Assembly (NCBI GenBank): GCA_903813345.2
Contig: CAIIXF020000001.1
Coordinates: forward strand, 48,193,885-48,257,884
Direction: 5' to 3'
DNA length: 64,000 nt
From: Owenia fusiformis
Lineage: Eukaryota; Annelida; Polychaeta; Sabellida; Oweniidae
Shown here: positions 46,431-60,093 of the stretch, in pieces
Layout of the letters: each line of letters starts with the position of its first letter
Position numbering within the stretch: position 1 is the stretch's first letter
Notes under the pieces: generated by a model
The model's input: only the letters and a program-made list of their open reading frames with translations
What the model was told of the DNA's origin: nothing
Database searches by the model: none
Translations under genes and position numbers: made by a program

Positions 46431-49400
46431 TTACAATGTCTTGAGTCTTTTCACCATAGGCCCATCACCACTAGCCGTAGTGCTAGAGACAGGCACCACC
46501 ACAATGGTCTTAGTGCCCCCAGGATTATTCCCGCTAGAGGCCATCACTGTTACAGTGGTAGGGTGTCCTATAGATGTTCCAGGTGTTGATGAAAGTGTGG
46601 CATATGTCACTGTAGGCTTATGGCCCTGGATCTGGCTCACTGTTATAGGCTTATTGATGATGTTGCCAACATGAGCATGAGAGGTAGAACTTGTCTTGTT
46701 AATGGTGATCGTGTTTGAGTTTGCAATCAAACTGGTGGTCTTTGTTTCGCTGGTTTCCATGGTACCCATGTTGACAGCACTACCAATGTCAAAAAACTGC
46801 AAAGACAAAATCACAATATAAATTTCAAGATCAGATTATAGAAAGCTTATAGCTGGTTGTCAAATCAAAAACATGATTAAAATATAGTTTACAAGTTATA
46901 TATGGGCATTTTACGTAATTTATCAAACAATGGGTTATACTGGACTCACATGGAGTAGATCAGAAAATAAATGAGGCAAACATTTGAGAGGCCACTTATC
47001 AAACAATTGAAGACTCATATAGACACATTTTAAAAGTGCAACCAATTGAATTGTTAGAAGGAATACAAATGAACCACCAAGACCTAGTGTTTTTTACCAA
47101 GAGGTAGTAAAATAGTCACAATATACACCAGTATCACTTTTAAACAGTGTGGGAATCTTACCGATCTCACTTCTCCCATAACAGCTATGGGTGTGTCACC
47201 TGTGGCAGAGGCCACCTTGTGTTCAACCAGGTAGAACATGTACTCATCATACAGTAGACGAATCAAGTGGAACGAACCAAAACTAGCAGCACTTCTTAAA
47301 GTCAGATCTCTGATCACCATTGAACTGCAAACAAAAGAAATGTCGGTAATGATGTCTTTTAACCACATCAACTGCAACAGTAATTGTTATAGTGTTCTTA
47401 ATGTTTCATTTTACTTTACTTTTTTCAAGATCTAACATTCATGTTATTCCCTTCAATTGCTCAAAGAGGCATTAAGCATCAATAAAATATATACAACTAG
47501 TTTTATAATTCAATCATTTTCACCTTTCTATAATATAGAAGATCCTCTTTATAAATTGAGAATATAGTAGCAATTTCCAATAAACCCTTATAGTACATCA
47601 CCAAAGAAGCTACAAAATATTGGCCAGATTCAAGATGTCATGAATCACAATGACACAGTTTTCATACGAGACCAAAATTTTCTTTCTCCCAGTGCTCTAT
47701 TCCACCTACACTTACCTATAGAAGGACCATTTGAGCAGGAATTGTCTAGCAGCTTTGGGAAAGTTATCACTGCCTTCATGAGGCTTGAGGACTTTGTTAA
47801 CCACACCCTCTAGCCAGCTGGCCCACTGCTCTAGCGAGTTCTGTTGCTGTAATGTCTTCTTGAAGTCCTGCTCTAGCTGGGTCACAGTGGCATCTTCACA
47901 CTGGCAGACCCAAGAAGCTTGCTCCTGAAATAGGGATAGTGTATATTAATACATTGCTGAGAAGTCAATTTTGATGGATAACAGGCTCAATTCTGTTAAT
48001 TTCAAAATCATTTAATTCTTGTCTCTTACCTGTACATTGGCAAAGTCTACTCTGTTCAGATCTGTTAACATCTGATTGATCTGAGATGTGTTCTGTAGGA
48101 CTGCTCGTGCTGCCTGAGCGAGATGATTCAACGATGTGTATCTACGTAAAGTCTGGGCAAAGGCTATGGCAGCGCCAGACTTGCATTTCACCATCTCATC
48201 AGGTACCCCTGTCATGGCACCCTTCAACCAGCCCTCTAAACTCTTAGCAAAGTTACGTATAGCTTGTGTGAGGGAACCTGTAAGCACAATAAGGCACATT
48301 AAAGAATATATCAATGTCAGTAACAAATAGGTTTTTCAGAACCCGAAGCATGAGCTTTCTCTATTAGGAAAAAACATAATCACTCAACTGAAATGTACAG
48401 CCACAATTAAGGATAAAATTCAAATTGATCATTTTTGTTTTTTGTTTGCTGATTACATTCTATGTTCTCATTACTAGAAATGAATCCACTAATAAGTATC
48501 CCATAATTTATAATTGTATGAACATACTTGGTATAGGCCTGAGCACATCAGGGATGAGGACTTCAACTAAGGCCTGGTAGAATGCATAGTCAGAGCGGCG
48601 GATATATTTCTGTACTGGCGCCATTCGACAAAGTGCATGCAGTTTCTCTTTGGGTAGCTGTCTCTCTGCCTCATCACTACAAGGCAATAACAATATTAAT
48701 AATAATCATATACAAGTTCTATACAGTTCGACCATTTTTATCATTTGAGGATTTTTTGACTGTCCATTGAAAATCCAATGTCAACAAGATTCTAACATAC
48801 ATTTATATGTTGCCTTAACATGTAAAGTACCACCTTCCATTTGTTACAGATTCCAAACTCCTGCCACCATCCACAAAAAAAGTTGGAGACTATAACAATA
48901 TGCCACCACTTGTGGCGAAGACATAAAAAGTGTACTTACTTTGGCTGGTCTGAGTTGCGCCAGAAGCCCTGCCAGAGAGCCTCAAATAGAGAGAACTGGA
49001 GATTCACAACCACATCTAGTAGAGCCTGGAATACAATCCATATTATCATTTACCAGAGCTTACAGCATATATACACAGTATATTTACATGTGGGTTCGGT
49101 ATTGTACTGGTCAGATTAATTAAAGATGGGTCAAGATTCTCTGTGCAATGGGTCAGCTTGCAATTGTCAACCATCGAGGAAAATGATGGCTAATTAATGA
49201 ACTAAAACTGGTACCCAATTTAGTTACTGACACCAACTGCCAGAACTAAATATTCAACAGACTCCAGACACATCTGATCCTTAATAACGAAAAAGTATTT
49301 AAAATAAATAAAAATAGAGTGCTGTTCTTTCCCTTCAAGGCAACATACCTCACAATGCTCTTTATATAAAATTTCCATGATGCGCACATGGTCTTTAGTG

Positions 49401-52400
49401 ATACCATCAGGCAATATAGTGCCAGCCAGATCAATGTGTTTGAAGTTAGGTAAAGCAGTAGATGCATCCCCGAGGAACTGTTGATGTTGCTGTTGTTGTG
49501 TGGTAGCCTCACTCTGAGCAGGAGTGCCTTCACTTCCGTCAACCTCACCTTTCACCATTGAGTTCTTGAATCTTGAATAAGACATATAACATAAATGATC
49601 TCGTCTAAATGCTCTGAGGTGTAATCTAAGGTATGTCTATGAAATGTTAAAATTATGCAGAATCAGAATCAAAAATAAATATTATTTTACAAATGTTAGT
49701 GTTGTAGCTTAAATAATCTGATTTAATTGTATGTTCAAGTATGGCCATCTAGAGCTTGGTTTGACCATTACATTAATATCATGAAAAAATATTAATTCAC
49801 ATTTACAAACATTTTACATGCATATATATAACATGCAATTCATGCAGACTACATAAATAAAATATTCAAAAAGCACTTCTAATTTATGTACTCATTCCCA
49901 TAAACTTTCTAGCAGTGGAGAAAAGTGAAAACAGTGCTTCTGTCACAAAACTTTCTAAATACAGGTGAATAGTACAATAGTACTGTATTCAAAGAATCAT
50001 ATGAAACACTGGTTTTCATATAGGTTGCAAAAGAATATAAAATGCTTTCACTTTTCTACACTTTACAAATCTAAAGCATTAACTGTAATATAACTACCAA
50101 ATACCATGCAGTTTCCAATCACCAAGTCAATCCAAGCAAAATAAGCCCATGTCCAACTTCACTGGGGATCAAACAAAGACATTTGTCTTCGTTTCAACAT
50201 GGCCAGACTTGTGGAAGCAGAATTTGTAACAATTTTTGTTTTCTTGATTCAATCACTGTTATCCTCCAACTTTCAACTAAATATTTGGCACATATGCAGT
50301 GCGTACATTCCAGTTTAGAACAATATGATTTCATCTCAGATATACATGTTTGGATATTTACAAATCAATTTCCTCACTTAAGAAATGCCGACAGTCTCAC
50401 AGAGAAATGAAGTATTAAACGAAGACAGCAAATTTAAATAAATTAATCAACAATGAACTCCCTTGGTTCAACTTTCTAATTTAATAGTAAATTCACACAG
50501 AGCTAGGCAATGTGTGTCCGATTCCAGCCAATCCAAACATAGTATTCACATAATGAACAGTGTGTGAAATATCAATAACACATTTGTTGTGTACAGTTGC
50601 TAAGCGATTGAGATTGAAATTGAGTTTTCCAATACTTCGATCCTTGCAAAAAGTTTCATTGAAAATATGTTCTTTTAGTGATTTTGTATCTTTTAGGTGA
50701 TTTTATAGAAAATATTTTGCAAATGTGTGAAAAGAATTTAAGCCCAAGACTCAATGCATTGTGGCTGCTTCATTCCACTCAAATGTTGTTTCCTAAACTT
50801 TGCAATCCCTGTGGAGTCATGCAAAGATACTTCGTGGTATGGTTCAGCACACAATTTGAGCCCAAGGCTTAAATTCTTAAATGTCCTGCTTTCTCTGTGA
50901 CTACCTGTCTACCACCACCAATCTGTTGCTTCAGGGCCAGCCATCTAATGGAGTCTGTTAGGAAAGATCTAAGCTAACAAGTTAAAGGAGAGAAGGAGGC
51001 CCCATCTATATTGCAGATTTTCTCATGATTTCAATCAGTTTTCACAACTACAAAGGATAAATTGTTGATAATACAATAAATCATTGATTTATTTTTTATT
51101 TTTCATTTATTTTTTGTATTTGTTGTCTTTGTGAATTGAGAGAAATCATGAATAGAACTGCTAGCTGTGTATGGGGTGAAGAGAATGTGGGATACTCCAT
51201 GCATGCAGATGCAAACTGACCTTGTAAGTGGAGGCTGACGCTGGGCTATCGTCTCCTCATCTTTCAAATGGATCAGCGGAGAGTTGGGCTTGATCCGCAA
51301 GCCATAATAGTGATACTTTGAATTGTTCCTGCAAGAGAGATTCATAGCTATGATGATGAGTCCACACACACAACCTACCTTCGCTGAGTTGTGATTGGCT
51401 GGTGTCTAATGGCCATGTTTGTCTGCTCATCTGTGAATGCATTCAGTGAGGATGTGCCTTTGATGCGAATTCCGTAGTAGTGATACTTGCTATTTCCCCT
51501 ACAAGAGATTAAATAAAGCATGCATGCCATTGTTTCTTTGAGATTTCAGTTTCCGTGCATCGGTAGTCAATTCAGCAAGTGATGTTAGAAGCCAACAGTT
51601 AGTCAAATCACACACAACAGCAACTAACAATAAATCTGCAACAGGAAGTTAGTAAACAAGCACACTTGAAAAACTCTTCACAATAACTTGGTTCTTGCAG
51701 CGCTTGGTCTTGAATTTTTAAAAAACAGCACTACCAGTTGTCAAAATTTCTCATTAATTAAACAGTGTCGAATGTGAAGTGTTTTGCATGGGTGCATACA
51801 ATACAAATGTTGAGATAGAAAAATAACAGAAACATTTATCAACAATAAATATATGAATAGAATAATTTAACTCTTATATAATGTATGAACGCTGATAAGA
51901 TGCCAAATGTGACAATATGGTCTTTTTCACAAATTTCTATCAGTTTGACTTCATGTTTCAATCATGAACAAGTTTTGAATACTGAACTCTCAGTATTTTT
52001 CAACACTATCTCATTTTGCAAATTTTGAGAAATCACAATTTTTTACTATTCTTTAGACCCTAGACTCCCAATCACCCCATGGCGCAAATAACGGTTAAAT
52101 AATAAACAGTGATCATGTCAACCCAATGTTATATTTCCAAGTGGATTTAATTGGCAAATTTCGCTCCAATTATTTTTCACTATTTTACCCCATCGCCAAT
52201 CATACAAAATTTAATAATCACACACGAAAAATACTGGCAGTACAGTAAGCAATTTACGACAAAAGCATTTGTCGTTGCTTTATCAAAATTTGTTCATGGT
52301 CATATTCTCTTCCCAATACCTATATTCAGAGAATAAATATTCCATTGGCTTTACAATTAACTCACTGGTAAGCTCTCATTAACTTTACACTACAAATATT

Positions 52401-55400
52401 GTAATTGGTGAAAAGTGGTTGACTTTGACTGACATGATACACTCATATATGTAGATGATATATAGAGTTCACAATGTGAACACAAACATAAGGCAACAAT
52501 ACAACTGGACAAAGCTCTGTCTGGAGATGTCAACTACTTCTATGCAAAGAATTCAAAGATTTCTGGCTCAATTACAGGCACCCGCCCCCCACCAACACAG
52601 TCTTATTACAACAAATCCATGACGCAAACTTTTTGACACAGGAGCTACTTTCCCAGGATTTATAAGCTTGAGGCCAGTAATGATAAATTAAGGAAGTTAA
52701 GTCTTTAATAGAATAGAAAGCATAGTTCTCTACAGTAGCAGTCAAAAACAACATCTATCATATTGAATACTGATTCATTTCATTTCTTTCACTCTAATCA
52801 TTTATGAATTTAAACTTGGAAAGTAATGTGTGCTTAACTAAGTTTATCTATATTGAGTCCTTATGTATTGTAACTACTATTGGATATGTACATGTCATGT
52901 ATGCACAAAAATATTAAGAAAACATTGTCTGTGAATATCTATTACTAAAAATAAATAAAATACAAAATAGCAAGCACCAAAACACTCAAATTTTGAATAA
53001 TGGACAAAGTGGTAAATGAAAATATTGGTGCTTTAGATGTTTATGAACTTTACAGAAGGTAGTGTTAGACTTGAAGTGTTCTGTATAGAAGAGTGGTAGA
53101 ATGTGGTGAAAGCAGAACAGCACTGCACGCTAACAGAGAGAAAGTTTGTTGTTACGTTGGCAACCTAGTTTACCTGGTACCCAGCCTCCTGGTCCTTAAG
53201 CCAAGGAACACTGAGCGGATAAGCTTCCCAAATGATGCAGGATTCATGGGATCCATTTTTTGTTCCTGACAGTGTCGTAGATAATGACTATACAGAGTGC
53301 TTCTCGGCAGACTGACTCCTTCAGCAGTTTCATAGTTATCAATAAGCCATTGCACCTATAGTTGTAACAAAACACGTCTGGATTATAACTACCAGGGCCA
53401 GTCTCTTCATCGCCATGGCAACCAGGTGTCACCATGACGACACTGCAGAGACTATGCCTTTTATGTGAGCCAGAGTAATCACCTCCCCCCACCTCCCGAA
53501 GTAGCTGAGCCCAACATAATGCATAGTCATCACACATCACAGAGCCATGTACAGTGAGTGAAACCTATGTCAGTATATGGATGTCAATACAAAGTCAGTA
53601 TAGTACCTGGTCCCTAGGCGGCGAGTACGGAGTCCCACAAAGATGGAACGTATAAGCTTTCCAAAGAGAGGTGGACTCATGGGATCAAGCTTCTCCTTCG
53701 AGCAGTGTCGCATATACAGGTTGTATAGTGTTGCTCGCGGCAGACTCAAACCCTCACATGTTTCAAAATTATCGACTAGCCACTGCACCTGCACGGGGCA
53801 AATAGAGCATGTACTACATATCATAGAGCTGATCTCAGCACTGTCCACACATTCAATCATAATCTAAATCTAAACACACAGTATCAAAAGTGTATTTAGA
53901 TTAAGAAATGAATGGCAGAATTCACATTGACAATGCTTTCTAAATGATTAATCTGCCACCAAATAGCATGCTTCATACTTACAGTACATCCAATTAACTA
54001 AAATCATCATATCATGCAATGTCTTACAGCCCCCAATGCAAGCTAGGAGTATATGTACCTACAATACATTAACCGCATGCCGTTATGTACTAACCCATAA
54101 ATATATCAACTGACCATGCAAAAACATCCATATAGCATAGGTTGATCACATACATAGCAAAGTATTCACGATATAAATTGAAAACTAAGTGAAGCATGGT
54201 GTGCAAATGTTGACAATAATGAAAAGTTAATTTCTTTATGGTTCAACACTCCCCTCCCCATTATAACTTATAAGTTGAAAAGTTATTTGCCTCTTACTTG
54301 AATTTTTCAAAAAATGAACATTCTTTACTGAGGAGTCATCCACCCTCTCAAGCCTAATGTAGTTTACTGTTAACATTTGAACACCATCCCTTAAGACTCT
54401 TAAGATTGCAACTACTGTAAAGCATAAAACCAAAATCCCTATTCCCAAATGAAAGCATAACCAACGGTAATTTAAACAATAACCTATTTCACAATGCTTA
54501 AATGTGATCATGAATTGTTTTGCTAGAGATGTGATTGTTAAACAGTCTGCATTATTTTAGCTGTATTATCTGTCCCTATCATGCATGTTAGTGTACTTGA
54601 GCTACAGTGAGAGAGGGGCTGCAGTCCATGATACAACAGTATAGAGTTAAGTACCATGATGCCTGCTACAGAAAACTGCAACCCATCTCTCAAAGATAGT
54701 CAACATGCGATTGAGGTTAGAACTTAGGCTTGAATTTTGTAGGATAATTATTATGCATACATATTATACATGCATAGTAATCTATGTGTTATTTTATTAC
54801 ATTTAAGCATCTACAATGATCCAACCATTATTACATGTGCCAGGATAATTCAAAGCAATAAATGAATGAGAAAATAAACATTTCATAACTAATATCTCTT
54901 CTGAAACAAGCACCAGAGGCAAAGCATTAAGTCTCTTTCTACTCATAAATGCCATGGTCACATTTGGTCCGATTTCCAGTACCAGCGCCTGGCTAGATGA
55001 GTATTTTGTCCAAAACCCCATTCAGGTTTCATTGGCCACGCGCCTTTGTTGGAGATTGGAGCAAATGAGACCACGGCATTAAATGAGACATTTCACAATT
55101 AGCTAAATGGGTACATATGCACATGGCTGAATCAACAGCATTTTAAAATCTTTAAATTAGTTTAGAATTAGAATACAATTATGTTTTCCAAAGTCCAACA
55201 CTTGGTCAATGGTGCTTAGCTAGCCACTTAGGAACAACCTTTTCATGTAGTCACAAATAGTAATATACCATTTTACAGCAATGTAATATCCAATCAACAA
55301 ATCTTAATACAAACATGTTACTGACATGCTTGGGCATTCAAGATTGACATCTATCTAAATACAATACAAATATTAAATGATATCAAGTTGAATACGTTTG

Positions 55401-58400
55401 TTAATGTACAGTATGTCACACTTTTTTAATATCATAGGTTATGTATTGGACTGTCATTGTCATCCCAAGATACTCAATATGTCAGGAACATATATTAGAT
55501 GTCTGACAATTGTGTTAATTGGTTACTACAACTGAGCTTTTTTAATATTACTGAGAAGTAACACATGATCCAACCTTAAACATCACCATGCAAAAATAAA
55601 ATTTTCTAAAGGACATATACATTTATACAAGCAACTAGACTAAATGGTTCATTCCTATAACCCTACCCAAAAAATACAACGGATTTCTCAATAATAGATT
55701 ATAAACCATAATTTCCAAATCTTTAGATAACTCTAAAAACAGGGAGAAACCAACAAAGCATTTAAGTAGATCATGAATATTTCAGAAATCATGTGATAAA
55801 TGTTACATTATGGTTGTGGAAATCCTCTTGTATAAACCATGCAGTGGAATGATATGTAAACTTACAGTGGCTGGGGATGCTCGAGTAGTGTGTGTCAAAG
55901 GATGTCCTTCCCCATCCATGGTACCACCCTGTACCAAATATGTACCACCCTGATGGGTCAAGATCTGACCCTGGAGACCACCCATCTGAAATAAATGGTG
56001 GAATGGTTTCAATACAGTTTATACATTGCATATTTTATGCTCAGCATATTGTTAGCTTCATATTATGAAAGTTGATCAAATGAATTTTCCTTGGCAAAAA
56101 AACATAAACAATGGTATCAACATGACAAAATGTCACCACCTAACTGCATATTCAAAAGTGTACCACTTGTTACATATGGCAAAGTCATACGTCTCAAAAA
56201 ATGGTGGCTGAAACAATACCTCTTTAATTCATGATACTCATATGGAAATAAAGTTACTATTTCAGATATTTTAAGACAAGATATAGATAACTAATGTTTA
56301 CCTGCACTGTGCCAGTGCCTTGAAAATAGTTCCCAGAGACTGGAGTATACATGGTCGCCTGACCGTATTGCTCATAAGATTGCCTACAACATATAAAGAT
56401 GTGTGAAACTTTGGATTCATGTAGACCAATACTAAGAATTCTGTTCATTAACAAGGCATATTTTAATGTACATCGGCAAAAAAAATAGAGATCAATACAC
56501 AATAGATGTGAGCTGTACAAAATCAATCACTAATTTCCTGATTGTTGCATGTTATTAAATGTAATCAAAATAACATTCCCCAAATTGATGGCGCAATAAT
56601 TTCGATTCGAAATTGCATGTTGAATTTAAAATGAAAATGTACTGTGCTAACATCATACAGCAAAAAATGAGAGATCATATTAAACCTAGGCCACTATCTA
56701 CTTTAGAAGATGTAAAAAGCTCCATTTAGAACTTTTTGATGTACAATACATAATTATGTATATGGCCCATCATCTTAGTAGAATCTAAATAAACAAGGTC
56801 AAGCTAAGCACTGTTTCAAAGGGTACCCTATATCAGTAATAAAGCTCATTAAAAGCAAAAGTAACATATTAATAAAAGTATGTATTATTATCAACAAAAT
56901 AAACAAGATTTGAGATAATGCTATAAGGTGAGAGTCAAGATATACCACTTGGCTGAAATGTCTTCGAAAATAAAATGTGGCCTACAAAGAATGAACCTAG
57001 TATGTAAAAATTGCTATAAATCATGTGAAAGTCTATAGATTATAAGCAAATCCACAACCCAATCACCACAGTTTAATAAATAAACCTCTACTTAACAAAT
57101 CAACTGAGAAATTAATCTTCATAAAGGTTTAGAATTTGAACCTTCTTAAGGTAAAGAAGAATGAAGTTCTAATTAATATAGACGCACATATAAACCAGTT
57201 AATACTGAATATGTGTGGACTGTGGAATGAGAACTTCACTTTCAAATGTCCTTTAAGATAAGTTGGTTTAAAAGGTTGAATGTTACTTAGAAATATGGAA
57301 ATATATCAAACACAACCTACCACAAATATGAAATCCACAGTTTCAGGAAAGTTTAAAATGTGTACATGTCTCTTAATTACCTATCAGATTTCAACTCACC
57401 AAATTTCACAAATTAATTTCATCACATATTTTGCATCAAATAAAATCATTAAGCCACAAATCTTTTATATCAAGAAAAGAAATTGCAGCCACTAAAATAA
57501 TGGTAGGTTGTGACGATAAAGCAAACCAAGTACCATGTGTGGTGATAAATACACGAGGCTTAAGCTGAAGCTGTCCCGACAGACAGTACAGGCATTTATA
57601 GACTGATAGATGGTTATATTTAATCTTAAACATAGGTGGGTAATGGGTTGGGTTAGATACTCTGCCACACAAGCACTCAACTGTCATCTGAAGATACAAC
57701 AAACATGTATTACAATGGACTTCAGTAAAAACAAATTGGAATAACAATGTAGAAGTCGTAATATTTTGCAAGGTAATTTGAAATCGCAGACACTCAAGAG
57801 AAATCTTTAATTAACACATAGAATTCTTTCAGAGACTTTTTAGAATAGTCAAGTGTAACACCCTGAAGGCTTGAAATAGGAGCACAAAACTGTAGATTTA
57901 GTTCCACAAAAGATTTGGATGGATCAATCATTCACATCAAAACTCCAAACAAATAGATATAAAACACGCTGAAACATTTTGCTCGTGTACATGTGCTTGT
58001 GTGTAGAGTGAGGAGTAGTGAAGGGAGCGTACATCTGTCCGTTAGTGGCAGCATGAAGACTAGGGTCCGGTTCTACATACTGTACATGAGCCGGGTAGAC
58101 GCTCTGGGCAGCAGCTTGCTGCAGGGTAACTGTCTCTTGGGATTGATCAAGCTCCTGTCCACCAGAACCAGAAACTGTAAACAACAATTCAACATTTCAC
58201 TCGAGGCTATGGTGTTTGTTTATTAGCACTCTATTGAGTTTTGACTGACCATTGGATTTTCGAAAATCAATATCAATCATCCATTCTGTCTGATGACCAT
58301 GACATGTAGGATATTTCTGCTCTCAATATTACAAAAGCTGTAGCAACTTTTAGACAAGTACTCTCCACCATCGAATACTTTTTATATTGACTTTCTTCTT

Positions 58401-60093
58401 CAAACCAGTAAGTTGTGAATTTTGAAATTCATGAATATTTTGTGATTTTACCAGTCAGATTTTTTCTGAACATTGTCACAAGAACACTTAAACCTATTTA
58501 CCTGCAGTGGTGACAATAAATTGTTGACCAGAGTGGGCCTGGGCTGGCTGGATGATTGTTGTAGTTCCAGGTTTCTGGTTGTTACTGGCCTACAATAATA
58601 CACTGAAGTAGTAACACACCATCTGTCATGTCTAAATATGCAATGTAAAATCAAAATGCAATCCAAAAAATTAATCCAAAATTAATAATGTTAATCCAAT
58701 AAACATGCACATTGTATCCATTGTCTAATAATCCAAATAAAAATCTGATCTCAAGAAAATCATATTTGAATATCTAATCTTGAGTGATTGCTTCATAAAT
58801 AAACTATGATCTTGATGAACTATTACTTAAATCCACAGAGGTACTCATTTTCATTACTTATATTATTTCATTTCTAAATATTGTATATTCTTAAACTGAT
58901 CAATGAAACAAGCATCAAATTACCAAGGTGATTTCTAGGGTCATAGTTGCTGTTCAAAGATAATTTATTTTCACTTGGTAACAGTTGTTGTGAAGCCATA
59001 GCAACGATAGGCAACTAAGAGTATCTGGGAGCCATTAATCAAGTGTACAATGTACAGGTGAGGGCACTATCAGTAAAAATTATAAAGTAGGAAATGAAAC
59101 TTTTAATCTTGTGATATTTTATTAAAAAAGCTGTATCACATGGATGTTCTAAACCCTTTAAAATGCACGGTAGGTCAAAATATAATACATGGTAGATCAA
59201 AATAGATGTGTACATAACCTATATGACTGATAAAATACAAATCAAGAGGAGCAACTCATTAATTTCTCATTTTAATTCATTCAGAAAAAGAACTGTTCAC
59301 ACAAGATTCTTCTTTGTAATTCAAGTGCCTTTGTTTTCAAACCATTCTAGCATGTTTCTAACATTTTTATTTGAACAATTTCTCCATCCCCACATTTATA
59401 TTATTTAGTAGACTTGAGTGCTTGTATCTAGGATAACTCTATTGCTATGCAAATATTAATATTTAATCTCTATGGTAACTTGGCAACCACCACTTTAATG
59501 TTTCTCTTATCATGGCAATGGCACAAAGGAGAAAACATATCAAAATGTGGTTGAATTTCAATTGGTTTGACTTTTAAAATAAAATAACTCTAAACCTTAC
59601 AGGACTATATCTCACAATTCTAATCTCAAAACCTGCCAATGCTTTATGTATAGACACTATATCATTCATGATAAATGAAATGAAAAATTACATCATTATC
59701 TTATTTCATATGTAATTGTAGCAGTTAAACCAGATGTCTAACACTTTATATCTGATATCTGACAATAATTATGTTCATCTTTCACACAACTGTAGAATAC
59801 ATTTGGTAGTCTCCATATATAACATGTACACAAATTTTCATCGTGAGAAATATTGATGCATTTTTAGAAAATAGCTACCTTTTTACAATACTACATGTTT
59901 CCCCATGAATACCACAGAGTAGGGACAAAATAAAGAACTTCAACAAGTTGTGTGTAGTTATGACAAATCTGCAAACTAATGATAAAATAAAAGTTCACAT
60001 ACTAGATTAGATATAAAAACTCACTTGTACAGATTGTTGTATGGTAGTTGCATTCATAGCCTGCATGTCAGATACAAAAGACTGGCTGGCCAT
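46431..60093 (-). CDS. RFX1/2/3-type transcription factor
   Basis: This is a complete gene. Its exons, read 5' to 3' on the minus strand, are 60025-60093 (start [10 protein letters not shown]), 58502-58589, 58033-58174 (or to 57991), 56302-56383 and 55866-55985. Then come the DNA-binding exons 53607-53788 or 53174-53355, and 51379-51498 or 51221-51328. The rest are 49349-49571, 48940-49025, 48528-48676, 48030-48277, 47716-47924, 47171-47324 and 46431-46796. All junctions are GT-AG and the phases add up to one frame of about 745 residues, close to RFX2/3. Order: Gln-rich N-terminus; winged-helix domain from about residue 168 ([24 protein letters not shown]); then the RFX B, C and dimerisation regions ([55 protein letters not shown]); and a Ser/Thr-rich tail. 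RFX1-3 proteins bind X-box promoters of ciliary genes as dimers (family knowledge). The unusual point is the doubled DNA-binding exons, listed separately. Confidence 0.96.
51221..51328 (-). CDS. RFX wing exon, version b (108 nt)
   Basis: It encodes, from a split Arg, [19 protein letters not shown] and a short Glu-rich end, in phase 2 at both sides. The acceptor is CTCTTGCAG and the donor is ACAAG|GTCAG. It is homologous to 51379-51498 but four codons shorter, with Asn instead of Gly after the first Arg. It lies only 50 nt downstream of that exon. Confidence 0.9.
51379..51498 (-). CDS. RFX wing exon, version a (120 nt)
   Basis: It encodes [19 protein letters not shown] and continues with [12 protein letters not shown], the form closest to vertebrate RFX1-3. 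It is phase 2 at both ends. The acceptor is CTCTTGTAG and the donor is GCGAAG|GTAGG. It completes the second strand of the DNA-binding wing and the linker. Confidence 0.92.
53174..53355 (-). CDS. RFX helix exon, version b (182 nt)
   Basis: It encodes [20 protein letters not shown], then [19 protein letters not shown], then [17 protein letters not shown]. It starts in phase 0 after a TATAG acceptor and ends in phase 2 at a GTAAAC donor. This version is the closer to canonical RFX1-3 ([17 protein letters not shown]). By my count 43 of 60 residues are identical to version a. Confidence 0.95.
53607..53788 (-). CDS. RFX helix exon, version a (182 nt)
   Basis: It encodes [20 protein letters not shown], then [19 protein letters not shown], then [17 protein letters not shown]. 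Length and phases are identical to version b, which lies 251 nt downstream. The DNA-contacting FGKLIRS and GLRTRRLGT stretches are kept, while the loop and helix between residues 23 and 41 of the exon differ most. Silent sites are heavily diverged, so the duplication is old and both versions have been kept under selection. Confidence 0.95.
53789..55865. other. Long RFX intron before the alternative exons
   Basis: This 2.1-kb intron separates the 55866-55985 exon from the first alternative helix exon. I see no further RFX-like exon copy in it and no repeat that I can place. It is a candidate location for splicing-regulatory elements. Confidence 0.4.
58994..59487. promoter_or_regulatory. X-box-like half-sites in RFX intron 1
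   Basis: AGCCATAGCAAC at 58994-59005 matches the right half and spacing of the RFX X-box (RGYAAC), with a weak left half. GGCAAC follows at 59010-59015. GGTAACTTGGCAAC lies at 59474-59487. Half-sites of this length occur by chance, so autoregulation is only a possibility. Confidence 0.25.

Noticed and set aside
53244-53540. Separate 98-residue open frame overlapping the RFX helix exon b
   Set aside because: It is the exon read in the wrong frame plus intron. It is useful only because it shows where double inclusion of both helix exons would stop.
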